Part shown: positions 15,372-23,408 of the stretch, in pieces
Layout of the letters: the number at the start of each line of letters is the position of its first letter
How positions within the stretch are numbered: position 1 is the stretch's first letter
Assembly (NCBI RefSeq): GCF_021502575.1
Contig: NZ_JAKFGN010000002.1
Coordinates: forward strand, 868,001 to 932,000
DNA from: Bradyrhizobium sp. G127
GTDB lineage: Bacteria > Pseudomonadota > Alphaproteobacteria > Rhizobiales > Xanthobacteraceae
Direction: 5' to 3'
DNA length: 64,000 bases
Program-made: the position numbers and the translations under genes
The notes under the pieces: generated by a model
The model's input: only the letters and a program-made list of their open reading frames with translations
What the model was told of the DNA's origin: nothing
Databases searched by the model: none

Positions 15372-17024
15372 CTAGCCGAGATTCAATTCCTTGAAAAAGT
15401 CGTTGCCCTTGTCGTCCATGATGATGAAGGCCGGGAAGTTCTCGACCTCGATGCGCCAGATCGCTTCCATGCCGAGCTCGGGATATTCCACCACCTCGAC
15501 CTTCCTGATGCAGTGCTCGGCGAGGTTCGCCGCCGAGCCGCCGATCGAGCCGAGATAGAAGCCACCGTACTTCTTGCAGGCGTCGCGCACCGCCGCCGAG
15601 CGGTTGCCCTTCGCCAGCATCACCATCGAGCCGCCGGCCGCCTGAAATTGATCCACAAAACTATCCATGCGCCCTGCCGTGGTCGGGCCGAATGAGCCGG
15701 ACGCATAGCCTTCCGGCGTCTTGGCTGGCCCTGCGTAATAGACCGGATGGTTCTTGAAATAATCCGGCAGCGGCTCGCCCTTCTCCAGCCGCTCGCGCAA
15801 CTTCGCATGCGCGGAGTCGCGCGCCACGATCATGGTGCCGGTGAGCGACAGCCGCGTCTTGGTCGGATACTGCGAGAGCGTGGCGAGAATCTCCTTCATC
15901 GGCTTGTTGAGGTCGATCTGCACCACCTCGCCGCCGAGCTTGGCTTCCACCTCCGGCAGATACTTCGCCGGATTGTGCTCCAGTTCCTCCAGATACACGC
16001 CGTCCCTGGTGATCTTGCCGAGCACCTGACGATCCGCCGAGCACGACACGCCCAAACCGATGGGAAGCGACGCGCCGTGGCGCGGCAGCCGGATCACGCG
16101 CACGTCGTGGCAGAAATATTTCCCGCCGAACTGCGCGCCGACACCCAGCGACTGCGTCATCTTCAAGACTTCCTGCTCCATCTCCAAATCGCGGAAGGCG
16201 TTGCCGTCCGCTGATCCCTGAGTCGGCAGTTCATCGAGATAGCGCGCCGAGGCGAGCTTCACCGTCTTCATGCAGAGTTCGGCGGAGGTGCCGCCGATGA
16301 CGATGGCCAGATGATACGGCGGGCATGCGGCGGTGCCGAGCGTCAGCACCTTCTCCTTCAGGAACGCGTGGAGACGATCCTTGGTCAGCAGCGACGGCGT
16401 GCCCTGAAACAGGAAGCTCTTGTTGGCGCTTCCGCCGCCCTTGGCCATGAACATGAACTTGTAGGCGTCGTCGCCTTCGGCATAGATCTCGCACTGCGCC
16501 GGCATGTTGTTGGCGGTGTTCTTCTCCTCGAACATGGAGAGCGGCGCCACCTGCGAATAACGCAGGTTGCGGCGCAGATACGCGTCGCGCGCGCCCTCGC
16601 TCAATGCGGCCTCGTCATCGCCTTCGGTGATGACGCGAAAACCCTTCTTGCCCATGATGATCGCGGTGCCGGTGTCCTGGCACATCGGCAGGATGCCGCC
16701 GGCGGCGATGTTGGCGTTCTTGAGAAAATCGAACGCGACGAACTTGTCGTTGTCGCTGGCATCGGGGTCGTCGAGAATTTTGCGGAGCTGCGCCAGATGC
16801 CCCGGCCGCAGGTAATGATTGATGTCGCCGAAGGCGGCTTCCGACAGCGCGCGCAGCGCCTCCCGCGACACCACCAGCATGTCCTTGCCCATGACCTTCT
16901 CGACCCGCACGCCATCGGTGGTGATCTTGCGATACGGCGTCTTGTCCGCGCCCAGCGGAAACAGCGGGGTGTGCTTGTAGGGCGGAACGGCTTTGGGCGC
17001 AGGCACGGGAATCGGGGCGTTCAT
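15372..17024 (-). CDS. fumA: Class I fumarate hydratase (iron-sulfur)
   Basis: A 550-residue enzyme of the oxygen-sensitive [4Fe-4S] class I fumarase family (FumA/FumB type), which interconverts fumarate and L-malate in the TCA cycle. Conserved segments include [20 protein letters not shown] with the first cluster Cys, [16 protein letters not shown] with the second, [14 protein letters not shown], and [17 protein letters not shown]. The N-terminal alpha-type and C-terminal beta-type domains are fused, as in E. coli FumA, and the length matches. Translation starts at the ATG at 17024. It is transcribed alone; a palindromic repeat lies just beyond its stop. Confidence 0.93.
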   Translation of the reverse strand: MNAPIPVPAPKAVPPYKHTPLFPLGADKTPYRKITTDGVRVEKVMGKDMLVVSREALRALSEAAFGDINHYLRPGHLAQLRKILDDPDASDNDKFVAFDFLKNANIAAGGILPMCQDTGTAIIMGKKGFRVITEGDDEAALSEGARDAYLRRNLRYSQVAPLSMFEEKNTANNMPAQCEIYAEGDDAYKFMFMAKGGGSANKSFLFQGTPSLLTKDRLHAFLKEKVLTLGTAACPPYHLAIVIGGTSAELCMKTVKLASARYLDELPTQGSADGNAFRDLEMEQEVLKMTQSLGVGAQFGGKYFCHDVRVIRLPRHGASLPIGLGVSCSADRQVLGKITRDGVYLEELEHNPAKYLPEVEAKLGGEVVQIDLNKPMKEILATLSQYPTKTRLSLTGTMIVARDSAHAKLRERLEKGEPLPDYFKNHPVYYAGPAKTPEGYASGSFGPTTAGRMDSFVDQFQAAGGSMVMLAKGNRSAAVRDACKKYGGFYLGSIGGSAANLAEHCIRKVEVVEYPELGMEAIWRIEVENFPAFIIMDDKGNDFFKELNLG

Positions 17025-17234
17025 GGATCAGCTCACGGGTTGGAAGGCGAAAAGCGCCGGAATTTCAACGGTCCGGCGCTGGCCGGCATCGTGTTTGAAC
17101 CGTTCTAATCGCTTTTCCGACAAAGGGAAGATGGCCAAAAGCCTTGCAGCGCCCTTGCAAGGCGGCTGTGCGCGGCCCGGCTGCCGCGCTAGCGTTCCGC
17201 CTTTCAGGATGAATTTCGATCAGGAATTTCGGAC

Positions 17235-17765
17235 ATGATCCCCGCCACCCCGGCGACCGCCGACACCACCGCACCGGCCCCCGCCCCGCGCCTGATCGGC
17301 CTGCGCGGCGCGCTCGTTATTCTGGCCGCCATCGAGGCGTGGATCGGGTTTTCCGACATGCCGACGCTGTTCGGCGACATGTCGCATATCGGCTCCGGCC
17401 TCGGCGGCGGCCTCGTCAAGGCGCACCTCGCGGCGCATCCTGTCCTGGCCATAGCGGCGCTGGTGTTTGCGGCGATGGGCCGTGTGCGCCATGCCATTAT
17501 CGCGCTCGGCACGATCATCATCATGGCATGGCTGAACGACATGCCCTCGGTGGTCTCGCACGGGCTTGAGTTCAAGGGCGCGTTCGGCGCGGTGGAAACC
17601 ACGGCGCGGATCATCGCCTTTCCGCTGATCGCCGCCTGCGCCATTGCATATGCGGCGCACGACGAACATCTCGGCCGCGCCACCTTGCTGGTCGCGGTGC
17701 CGACGCTGTTCAACATCGTCATGGTGGTCGGGTTCGCCGTCGGCGTCATGATCTACGGGTTTTGA
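17235..17765 (+). CDS. Polytopic membrane protein, unknown function
   Basis: A 176-residue protein with a Pro/Ala/Thr-rich first 20 residues and four or five hydrophobic helices. Loop motifs are EAWIGFSDMPTLFGDMSHIG and MPSVVSHGLEFKG. No family is recognised. The ATG at 17235 has weak Shine-Dalgarno support (CAGGAATTTCGGAC). It is upstream of, and on the same strand as, the exported-protein gene at 17876, separated by a decayed GC-rich repeat. A second small hairpin, CCCCGCG / CGCGGGG near 17845-17870, precedes that next gene. Confidence 0.7.
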   Translation: MIPATPATADTTAPAPAPRLIGLRGALVILAAIEAWIGFSDMPTLFGDMSHIGSGLGGGLVKAHLAAHPVLAIAALVFAAMGRVRHAIIALGTIIIMAWLNDMPSVVSHGLEFKGAFGAVETTARIIAFPLIAACAIAYAAHDEHLGRATLLVAVPTLFNIVMVVGFAVGVMIYGF

Positions 17766-17875
17766 TCTTGCTTCACCTCTCCCCGCCCGCGGGAGGAGGT
17801 AAAGGCACCTCCCGCACGCCTTCCCCACCTTGCGCAAACAAGCCCCGCGCGCTTCAATGGGACGCGGGGGAAACC

Positions 17876-18358
17876 ATGACAAAACGCATCGCATTTTTCC
17901 GATTTCCGGCATTCGCCGCCGCGCTCGTGCTGGCCGTGGCCGCGCTCGGCGCGAACCCTGCCCGCGCCGACCGCTGCGACGATCTGGCCAAGGACCTTGC
18001 GGCGCAGATCCCGGGCCTCAAGATCGGAAAGACGGTCGCCGGCGTGATCTATCTCGAACACCCTGCGGTGACGCAGGCCTCGCTCGGCTGCCAGAGCCGC
18101 AACCGCAGCAACGACGTGTTCGCCTCCACCGACAAGCGAAAACCCGCCCCGGAATTTTACGACTTCATCGGCACCGCGGCGGCGCTGGTGTTCACCATCC
18201 CGAAGAAAGATGCCCAGCGCGGCGCGGAACGCTGCGTCCAGCGCACCAACATCGTGCGCGGGTACAATCTGGATTCACGCTACCGCCGCCTCGACATCCA
18301 CTGCACGGTCGCCAAGACCGGCGTGCGGATCACGATGTCGCGGGAAAAGGGTGTGTGA
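17876..18358 (+). CDS. Small exported protein with four cysteines, unknown function
   Basis: A 160-residue protein. Its first 31 residues form a signal peptide (FAAALVLAVAALGANPARA, cleavage before DRC). The mature part has four Cys residues (DRCDD, LGCQSRN, ERCVQ, IHCTV), which suggests two disulfides in the periplasm. No named family is recognised. The ATG at 17876 follows GGGGGAAACC and places the signal peptide at the N-terminus; longer in-frame starts run through repeat sequence. It ends 23 bases before the A+T-rich pYEATS-like gene, which differs strongly in base use. Confidence 0.7.
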   Translation: MTKRIAFFRFPAFAAALVLAVAALGANPARADRCDDLAKDLAAQIPGLKIGKTVAGVIYLEHPAVTQASLGCQSRNRSNDVFASTDKRKPAPEFYDFIGTAAALVFTIPKKDAQRGAERCVQRTNIVRGYNLDSRYRRLDIHCTVAKTGVRITMSREKGV

Positions 18359-18381
18359 GGAGTGAGCTTTAGGATTTCGAT

Positions 18382-19059
18382 ATGACTGAATTTAACAATT
18401 TTTTGACGGCTCTTTCCGGATTTGCTTGGCCAGGACTGATTTTCTCATTCGGTTTTTATTTCCGTAGCGAGATAAGATCACTTTATCTTCAATTCCAACG
18501 TCAACTCGCCTCGGGCGCCGCGTTGAAATGGAAAGATTTTGAATTTCGAGCAATCCAGATTGACCCTTTAGATTTACGAGATGGGACCGAATACGTTCAG
18601 GAGCCCGCTGACAAAGAATTCCTTGATAAGCGCCATAAGAGCTATCAAGCAAACAAGAATTTGTTTCTAGTGCATCGCGTACGACCTTCCGGCCAAGTTC
18701 ATCCATTCAACGATCTGCCAACCTATGACATTACCGTTTATATTCTTTCTCACAAAAATTTTGGACACCTAAACGATGTAAAGGAAGTTCACTACTATTT
18801 CGGCCAACATTTTGGTCTGAGAAAAAATGAATACGGGACGAAATTCATAGTAAAGAATGGCACGAACAACTTTGCTGTCCGCACCAACGCTTACGGTCCT
18901 ACATTGTGCGAGGCACGGATTATCTTCCACGATGGCGGCGAAACAAATGTTAGTCGGTACTTAGATTTCGAGGGAACGGGCTACCGATTTAGTTCTGCAA
19001 CCAACAATAGCGATATAGAAAAAATAAGAACTCGAAGTGAAAATATCAGCGATTTCTAA
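18382..19059 (+). CDS. Membrane-anchored pYEATS-like domain protein
   Basis: A 225-residue protein. A single hydrophobic helix (about residues 8-28, GFAWPGLIFSFGFYF) is followed by a basic stretch and a cytoplasmic domain. Residues about 92-195 show the prokaryotic YEATS (pYEATS) pattern: FLVHRVRP, YDITVYILSHK, DVKEVHYYFGQHFG, AYGPTLCEARIIF and RYLDFE. Prokaryotic YEATS domains are predicted immunity/conflict-system sensor modules, but a biochemical role is not established. The gene is visibly richer in A+T than all neighbours and uses many AT-ending codons, suggesting transfer. It is followed after 14 bases by a HigA-type gene, probably in one operon. The domain assignment is from memory of the family pattern. 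Confidence 0.7.
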   Translation: MTEFNNFLTALSGFAWPGLIFSFGFYFRSEIRSLYLQFQRQLASGAALKWKDFEFRAIQIDPLDLRDGTEYVQEPADKEFLDKRHKSYQANKNLFLVHRVRPSGQVHPFNDLPTYDITVYILSHKNFGHLNDVKEVHYYFGQHFGLRKNEYGTKFIVKNGTNNFAVRTNAYGPTLCEARIIFHDGGETNVSRYLDFEGTGYRFSSATNNSDIEKIRTRSENISDF

Positions 19060-19073
19060 CTTGAGTTTGCGAC

Positions 19074-19382
19074 ATGACAAAAAACCTGCCGCCGATGCAT
19101 CCGGGCGAGGTTCTTCGTGAGGAATTCCTGATTCCGCTCGGCATGTCCGCGGGTAAACTCGCGAAGGCCTGCGGCCTGCCCCGCACACGCATCGAGCGGC
19201 TCGTCAACGAGCAGACCGGCATTACCGCCGATACGGCCTTGCGGCTGGGTCGCGCATTGAAAACCACCGCCGACTTCTGGATGAATCTTCAGAATCGCTG
19301 TGACATACGGGTAGCCGCGCGCGAGATCGGACCGGAACTCAAAAAGATCAAGCCTGTGATCGAAGAAGATGAAGCAGCCTGA
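19074..19382 (+). CDS. higA: HigA family antitoxin / HTH protein without adjacent toxin
   Basis: A 102-residue HTH_XRE protein of the HigA (VapI-like) group: MHPGEVLREEFLIPLGMSAG at the start, the HTH at about 24-55, and ALRLGRALKTTADFWMNLQN after it. In classical modules higB (a RelE-like RNase of about 90 residues) lies directly upstream. Here the upstream gene is the pYEATS-like membrane protein, and nothing RelE-like is seen on either strand nearby. So it is an orphan antitoxin, or the partner of the preceding gene. The base composition returns to the genomic norm here. A long structured repeat follows. Confidence 0.85.
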   Translation: MTKNLPPMHPGEVLREEFLIPLGMSAGKLAKACGLPRTRIERLVNEQTGITADTALRLGRALKTTADFWMNLQNRCDIRVAAREIGPELKKIKPVIEEDEAA

Positions 19383-19460
19383 CCGGTGCCTGCTACTATC
19401 GCTGTTCATCAACATTAAATCTTGAGGGATACAAATCCCCGCCCTCCAAACCTCTCTTAT

Positions 19461-19930
19461 GTTCGGCATGTCCCGCCCCACATTGAGGGGCGTTCGCGAT
19501 CGTCACGATACGCGGGGCGGGATGCGGTGGCCGCTTGCGGCGTCCGATCCGGCACATGAAAAGTGCGCCGGATGACGACAGCGCAGCTCGCGGACGGCTG
19601 AAGTCGCGTGGTCCTGGCGCCGCGATGCTGGCGTCGAAAGGAAATAGCGAGTCGTCGCTTCGTTCGCGAAGGTGGCGAAAGATCGTAGTTTCCAGAGCGG
19701 TGGCGAAAGAGCCCGTCCACCGGGGAGAGCGCGAAACAGGCCGTTCCAACCATTGCGTGCGGAACGCCGGATGCAACCGGCGTGACCGTGGCGACTATGC
19801 TCGTGTGCTTTTTACTTTTGCACACGGGGCTGCGGATGCGCACGCGCATCCGGCGTTCCGCGCGCCCTCATCGGGTGCAAGGCGCATGAGAAGACCGGGC
19901 GCCCCCGCGCCGTCACAACAACAGGGGCGA
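19461..19930. repeat. Long structured intergenic repeat
   Basis: A ~470-bp non-coding segment in a 734-bp gap between genes. It contains a perfect 16-bp inverted repeat (GCGGAACGCCGGATGC at 19759-19774, complement at 19846-19861). Inside this is a smaller hairpin, GTGTGC / GCACAC (19803-19808, 19820-19825), with a T-rich loop. The leading part has GTCACGATACGCGGGG. I recall this pattern as a dispersed repeat in Bradyrhizobium-type genomes. Short open frames cross it but none looks protein-like. The rest of the gap, 19383-19460 and 19931-20116, shows nothing I can assign. Confidence 0.6.
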
Positions 19931-20116
19931 TGACGTGTGGCTGTTTGAAATTTGAATCGGGAGCGACGCAGCCGAGAGTTCCCTCCCCGCGCTCACACCC
20001 GCTTAACCATGCGAACGGGCCGCAAAAACCGTCACAATCGCGCATGAACCAAGTGGTAACGTCCCGCGACTAAGAGACGGCTCTAACAAGAGACGTTCAG
20101 GTCGCGCGAGGCGGAC

Positions 20117-20293
20117 ATGCTGAGGGATATTCTGGTGACATCGGACGAGGAAGCGCAGCGCCTGCTCGCCGCGTTCAAGGCCATTCCCAACATGCAGGGA
20201 CGGCTGAAGATCGTCGAACTCGCCGAACGGCTGGCGCGGGAAAAGCGCGCCGCGCGGCTGAGCGTGCAGATGTCGGCCCAGATGGGCGACTGA
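20117..20293 (+). CDS. Small helical protein, unknown function
   Basis: A 58-residue protein starting MLRDILVTSDEEAQRLL. Nearly all of it is predicted amphipathic helix, with the pattern AERLAREKRAARL typical of a short coiled coil. It lacks a signal peptide or motif. The reading frame uses normal high-G+C codons, and GAGGCGGAC precedes the ATG. It sits between the long repeat and a palindromic repeat, so it is probably transcribed alone. Moderate confidence: the length is short, but codon bias and composition are protein-like. Confidence 0.55.
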   Translation: MLRDILVTSDEEAQRLLAAFKAIPNMQGRLKIVELAERLAREKRAARLSVQMSAQMGD

Positions 20294-20307
20294 CGACCGC
20301 GAGATTC

Positions 20308-20423
20308 CGTCATCCTGAGGCGCGAGGGGCAAAGCCCGAGCCTCGAAGAAGGACGGGAAACTAAAGTCAAATGGCGCATCCTTCGAGGCTCGCCGCATGA
20401 GCGGCTCGCACCTCAGGATGACG
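20308..20423. repeat. Palindromic intergenic repeat (family C)
   Basis: Outer arms CGTCATCCTGAGG and CCTCAGGATGACG are perfect complements. Inner arms GAGCCTCGAAG(A)AGGA and TCCTTCGAGGCTC pair as well, giving a cruciform-like element of 116 bp. It lies between the convergent small-protein gene (20293) and the exported-protein gene (20431). It can serve as a terminator for both. Confidence 0.78.
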
Positions 20424-20430
20424 CAAGCGG

Positions 20431-20778
20431 CTACGCCGCGACGCAGCTCTTCACATAAACCCGGCGCGCCGAGCCGCGCAGCTTCTGGTCGATAGCCTGC
20501 TTGAGGCATTCCACCCTCGCCTGCGCCACGCACAGCTGCATCTGGTCGCGCGCCTGATGGCGGCCGAGGTGTTTGGTCGCAACGGTCTGGCGGCAGCTCT
20601 CGCGCTTGCCGACCCGCGTGGCGGGCTGCGACTTGCCGTCGGCGGGCACGGCATACGCGATCTTCGCGCCTTCCGGCGGCGCGGACGCGATCGCGTTCGG
20701 CAGCGGGTTCTGCGCAATGGCGATGTAGATGGCGCCGCCAAGCAGTGCGGCGTAGATCGCGGGGGTGACGATGCGCAT
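20431..20778 (-). CDS. Small exported / membrane-anchored protein, unknown function
   Basis: A 115-residue protein. Residues 1-21 (MRIVTPAIYAALLGGAIYIA) form a signal anchor or signal peptide. The mature part has four Cys (ESCRQ, QLCVA, VECLK, KSCVA), suggesting disulfide bonding in the periplasm. GCAGGAGGACCG precedes the ATG at 20778 and fixes the start. No known family is recognised. Confidence 0.7.
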   Translation of the reverse strand: MRIVTPAIYAALLGGAIYIAIAQNPLPNAIASAPPEGAKIAYAVPADGKSQPATRVGKRESCRQTVATKHLGRHQARDQMQLCVAQARVECLKQAIDQKLRGSARRVYVKSCVAA

Positions 20779-20902
20779 CGGTCCTCCTGCTGCGTGTGGG
20801 TGATGACGGACCAGACAGTCCGAATGCGACAGCAATGCGGCAGGCCGGGCGATTCGGGAACCCGCCGCACGCGCACGGCGGCATCACAAAACGCGGAGAC
20901 GA

Positions 20903-21313
20903 TTATCCGGCGCTGACCGGCACCGCGTATTGCGCGTCGGTGACGTATTCGAGCCAGGTCGCGGCGCTGCCGTTCTCGGCCTCCTGCATCGCCAGATGAA
21001 CCATCATCGTCGTGGGTGCCGCGCCGTGCCAGTGCTTCTCGCCGGGCGGAATCCACACCACGTCGCCGGCGCGGATCTCGCGCACCGGCCCGCCCTCGGT
21101 CTGGACGCGGCCGCAGCCCGTCAGCACATAGAGCGTCTGGCCGAGCGGATGGGTGTGCCACGCCGTGCGCGCGCCGGGTTCGAAGGTCACGCGCGTCGCA
21201 GTGATCCGCGCGGGCGCCGGCGCTTCGATCACCGGGTCCTGATACACCGTGCCGGTGAAATAGCTTGCGGGCGCGCGCTTGGTCGGCACCGAGCCGGACG
21301 GCGTGATTTTCAT
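20903..21313 (-). CDS. Single-domain cupin protein
   Basis: A 136-residue small beta-barrel cupin. Motif 1 is WHTHPLGQTLYVLTGCGRVQ and motif 2 is WIPPGEKHWHGAAP, supplying the His/Glu/Gln metal ligands. The pattern resembles the cupin family annotated as carboxymuconolactone-associated or (R)-mandelonitrile-lyase-like proteins. The reaction is unknown. The start at 21313 gives a regular N-terminus. It is 81 bases downstream of the 98-residue gene on the same strand. Confidence 0.85.
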   Translation of the reverse strand: MKITPSGSVPTKRAPASYFTGTVYQDPVIEAPAPARITATRVTFEPGARTAWHTHPLGQTLYVLTGCGRVQTEGGPVREIRAGDVVWIPPGEKHWHGAAPTTMMVHLAMQEAENGSAATWLEYVTDAQYAVPVSAG

Positions 21314-21394
21314 GGCAAACTCCGGTGAATGGGCCGCGCTGGCGGCTTGGAAAGACGCAGCCAGTCTACGCGCAATCCATCGCCGGGGGAGCGG

Positions 21395-21691
21395 TTATTT
21401 CGGCGCGCGCTGCGAGGCTGCGTCATCGTTGCGTTGCGCGTAGCGTATGCCGCGCAGTTGCAGTTCGCGCTGGATGCGGCGGGTCTTGGACCGTTCCAGC
21501 GCCGCGATCAGCCGGTGCAGGACAGCATCGACGCCCTGCACCGCGCGCCGCAGATGGACGCGCAGCCGTTTCAGGCGGACGGCGCCGGAATGATACACGA
21601 TCGGCGGCGGATTGCGGCTGATCAGATAAGCGCGATAATCGTCCTCGGCGTAGAAATTGCGATGATCCTCGCCGGAAAACAATGCGGCCAT
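21395..21691 (-). CDS. Small basic protein, unknown function
   Basis: A 98-residue protein beginning MAALFSGEDHRNFYAEDDYR. Its second half is strongly basic and helical (LKRLRVHLRRAVQG, ERSKTRRIQRELQLRGIRY), which could bind nucleic acid or acidic partners. GGGAGGTGGCC directly before the ATG at 21691 fixes the start. The frame stays open upstream antisense-free, but that part overlaps the GST gene in another frame and is not coding. It lies 119 bases downstream of the GST gene on the same strand. Confidence 0.6.
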   Translation of the reverse strand: MAALFSGEDHRNFYAEDDYRAYLISRNPPPIVYHSGAVRLKRLRVHLRRAVQGVDAVLHRLIAALERSKTRRIQRELQLRGIRYAQRNDDAASQRAPK

Positions 21692-21810
21692 GGCCACCTC
21701 CCGAATACGTCGCGGCGCAGATGCGGCGTGACGGCAGGAAGATGATCGCCGGGCGATAGGAATGCGAGACGGACGCGCCGCCTGCGATATAGCCGCGGTA
21801 TAAAGACGCC

Positions 21811-22518
21811 TTAGGCGTCCAGCGCCTTGTAGTGCCGGAAGATGCCGTCCTCGTTGAACGGGATCCGACGCTCGCTGGCAAGATACGCCTTGACGTTGGG
21901 CCGCGCCGCGACACGGTCTCGCAATTCGATCACGCGAGGCACGTTGCGCTCGAAGCGCTTCATGTTGTTCGGGAACGCGTAGCGCAATCCCTCGACGATC
22001 TGGAACAGCGACAGATCGGCGTAGCAAATCCTGCGGCCGTTGAGATGAGGTCCGCTGCTGCCGTCGATCAGGCGCTCGAAATAGCCGAGGAATTTCGGCA
22101 CGCGCTCGCTCCAGAATTCGGATGTGCGCTTCTTCGCGGCGGGGCGCTGGTCTTCGTAATAGAGCGTCGGCCCGAGCGGATGATGGGTGTCGTGAATCTC
22201 GACCACGAAATCGGCAATAGTCAGTTGAAGCTGATGCACCCACAGCCGTTGTGCTTCCGCCTTCGGCGCGAGGCCGTGGCGCGGCCCGAGATAGAGCAGG
22301 ATGTTCGCGGTCTGCCCGATCACCAGCTTGCCGGCCTTCAGAAACGGAGGTGCGAAGGGCGGCGTGCCTTTGGCGGCGTCCATCATCGCCATCATCTTGC
22401 TCTCGCCGCTGCCGCGCCGGGCGACATCGGCATAGTCCGCCCCCGCATCTTCCAGCGCCAGGCGGACGTATTCGCCCCGGCCCTGAATGGTCGGCCAGTA
22501 ATAAAGTTCGTAGCGCAT
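21811..22518 (-). CDS. Glutathione S-transferase family protein
   Basis: A 235-residue protein. Residues 1-85 show the thioredoxin-like GST N-domain: YELYYWPTIQGRGEYVRLAL, then a GTPPFAPPFL segment (cis-Pro loop) and GQTANILLYLG with the Gln/Thr/Ala positions that contact glutathione. The helical C-domain follows (FFxxYFERLI-type pattern and YADLSLFQIVEGLRYAFP). The substrate is unknown. The ATG at 22518 starts directly at the first strand. Similar proteins are common detoxification enzymes. Confidence 0.87.
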   Translation of the reverse strand: MRYELYYWPTIQGRGEYVRLALEDAGADYADVARRGSGESKMMAMMDAAKGTPPFAPPFLKAGKLVIGQTANILLYLGPRHGLAPKAEAQRLWVHQLQLTIADFVVEIHDTHHPLGPTLYYEDQRPAAKKRTSEFWSERVPKFLGYFERLIDGSSGPHLNGRRICYADLSLFQIVEGLRYAFPNNMKRFERNVPRVIELRDRVAARPNVKAYLASERRIPFNEDGIFRHYKALDA

Positions 22519-22585
22519 AGGGACCTCGCAAAACGGTTCGGCGCGGAGATGCTCCGCGCCGCCACGTTAACCCGGCTGGCGTTCG

Positions 22586-23245
22586 TCAGTTCGATGCAAA
22601 ACAGTACAGCAGGCCGTCGCCGCCGGTGCTGCGCAGATCGGCCTGCGAGCAGCCGCCGTCCGGCCCGCGCGAACCATGCGAGGAATTCCAGGATTTCGAC
22701 GGCTCGTCATCGCGCAGCCCGAGCCGGTCGGAGTGACCGACCACCGCGGACCCTTGCGTGCTGCTCGTCCAGTTCCTGCAGGTCTTGTCGTCACCGGCGG
22801 CAAAAGCGGTGCCGTCCGGCTGCGAGCCGGTCAGAATGTCATGACGGTTCGGCTGGTCGCCGCGGCCATTGACGACCTCGCCCTTCTCGTTGAGCGCCGA
22901 CTGCTTGGTCAGCGCGTTGGCGCCGTGAAGGTCGGCGACGTCCTTCGCGACCACGACGCCCTTGGCGTTGGTCCAAGGCCCCTTGCCGATTCGGTCGCGC
23001 GCATTGATCGCGGGCTTGCCGTCGGCGGCCTGCGTCGAAAGATACGCGCGCCATGTCTTCGCCCCTGCGCCCGCGGCTTGCGCCAGCGTCTGGCACTGGT
23101 TGTCGGCGCCGGCCAGACCGCCCAGATTTCCGCCGTTGCCGATCGGCGTACTGGAGATGAAGAACGTCATGTTGGCCTGCTGGGCGACAACGGGAGCGGC
23201 TGCGAGGCAACAAAGCGATACGGCAATTATCGAAACCCGGATCAT
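22586..23245 (-). CDS. Exported lectin-like protein (collagenase NC10/endostatin-like fold)
   Basis: A 219-residue protein with a signal peptide (residues 1-22, ending VVAQQ). The mature part has MTFFISSTPIGNGGNLGGLAGADNQCQTLA and WRAYLSTQ at the start, plus GGCSQADLRSTGGDGLLYCFA at the end. This layout is shared by rhizobial exported proteins often annotated 'lectin', with an endostatin-like C-type-lectin-related fold. Four Cys could form two disulfides. Ligand binding is not shown by the sequence. It is downstream of, and on the same strand as, nothing functionally linked. Confidence 0.72.
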   Translation of the reverse strand: MIRVSIIAVSLCCLAAAPVVAQQANMTFFISSTPIGNGGNLGGLAGADNQCQTLAQAAGAGAKTWRAYLSTQAADGKPAINARDRIGKGPWTNAKGVVVAKDVADLHGANALTKQSALNEKGEVVNGRGDQPNRHDILTGSQPDGTAFAAGDDKTCRNWTSSTQGSAVVGHSDRLGLRDDEPSKSWNSSHGSRGPDGGCSQADLRSTGGDGLLYCFASN

Positions 23246-23353
23246 TCGTCTCTCCCTGTGAGTTTTTTGAACTGTCAGACCTTCATGATCATGCGATCAC
23301 AGTTCAACACACAACGCCGCGACTTATTCCTGCAGAACCACCGGACAAACGAA

Positions 23354-23379
23354 AAGGCGCCGCGCAAGCGCGACGCCTT
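23354..23379 (-). terminator. Hairpin after the Tim44-like gene
   Basis: AAGGCG-C-CGCGC / GCGCG-A-CGCCTT forms a near-perfect stem 30 bases beyond the stop of the 23409-24389 gene, read on the minus strand. It is followed there by TTTTCGTTTG. Confidence 0.65.
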
Positions 23380-23408
23380 CAATCTTGTCGGACCGGAACC
23401 GGAACGCC

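Noticed and set aside
17769-17830. A possible small gene between the two plus-strand genes
   Set aside because: The segment is a decayed relative of the GC-rich repeat at 2036, and the in-frame extension of the 17876 gene through it lacks protein-like sequence.
19383-19460. A HigB toxin remnant next to higA
   Set aside because: Neither strand gives a RelE-like pattern, and upstream of higA the gene is the pYEATS-like protein.
21395-22531. A single long frame covering the 98-residue gene and the GST gene region
   Set aside because: The part above 21691 overlaps the GST gene in another frame and reads as a low-complexity shadow. Only the ribosome-binding-site-led part at 21395-21691 is accepted.
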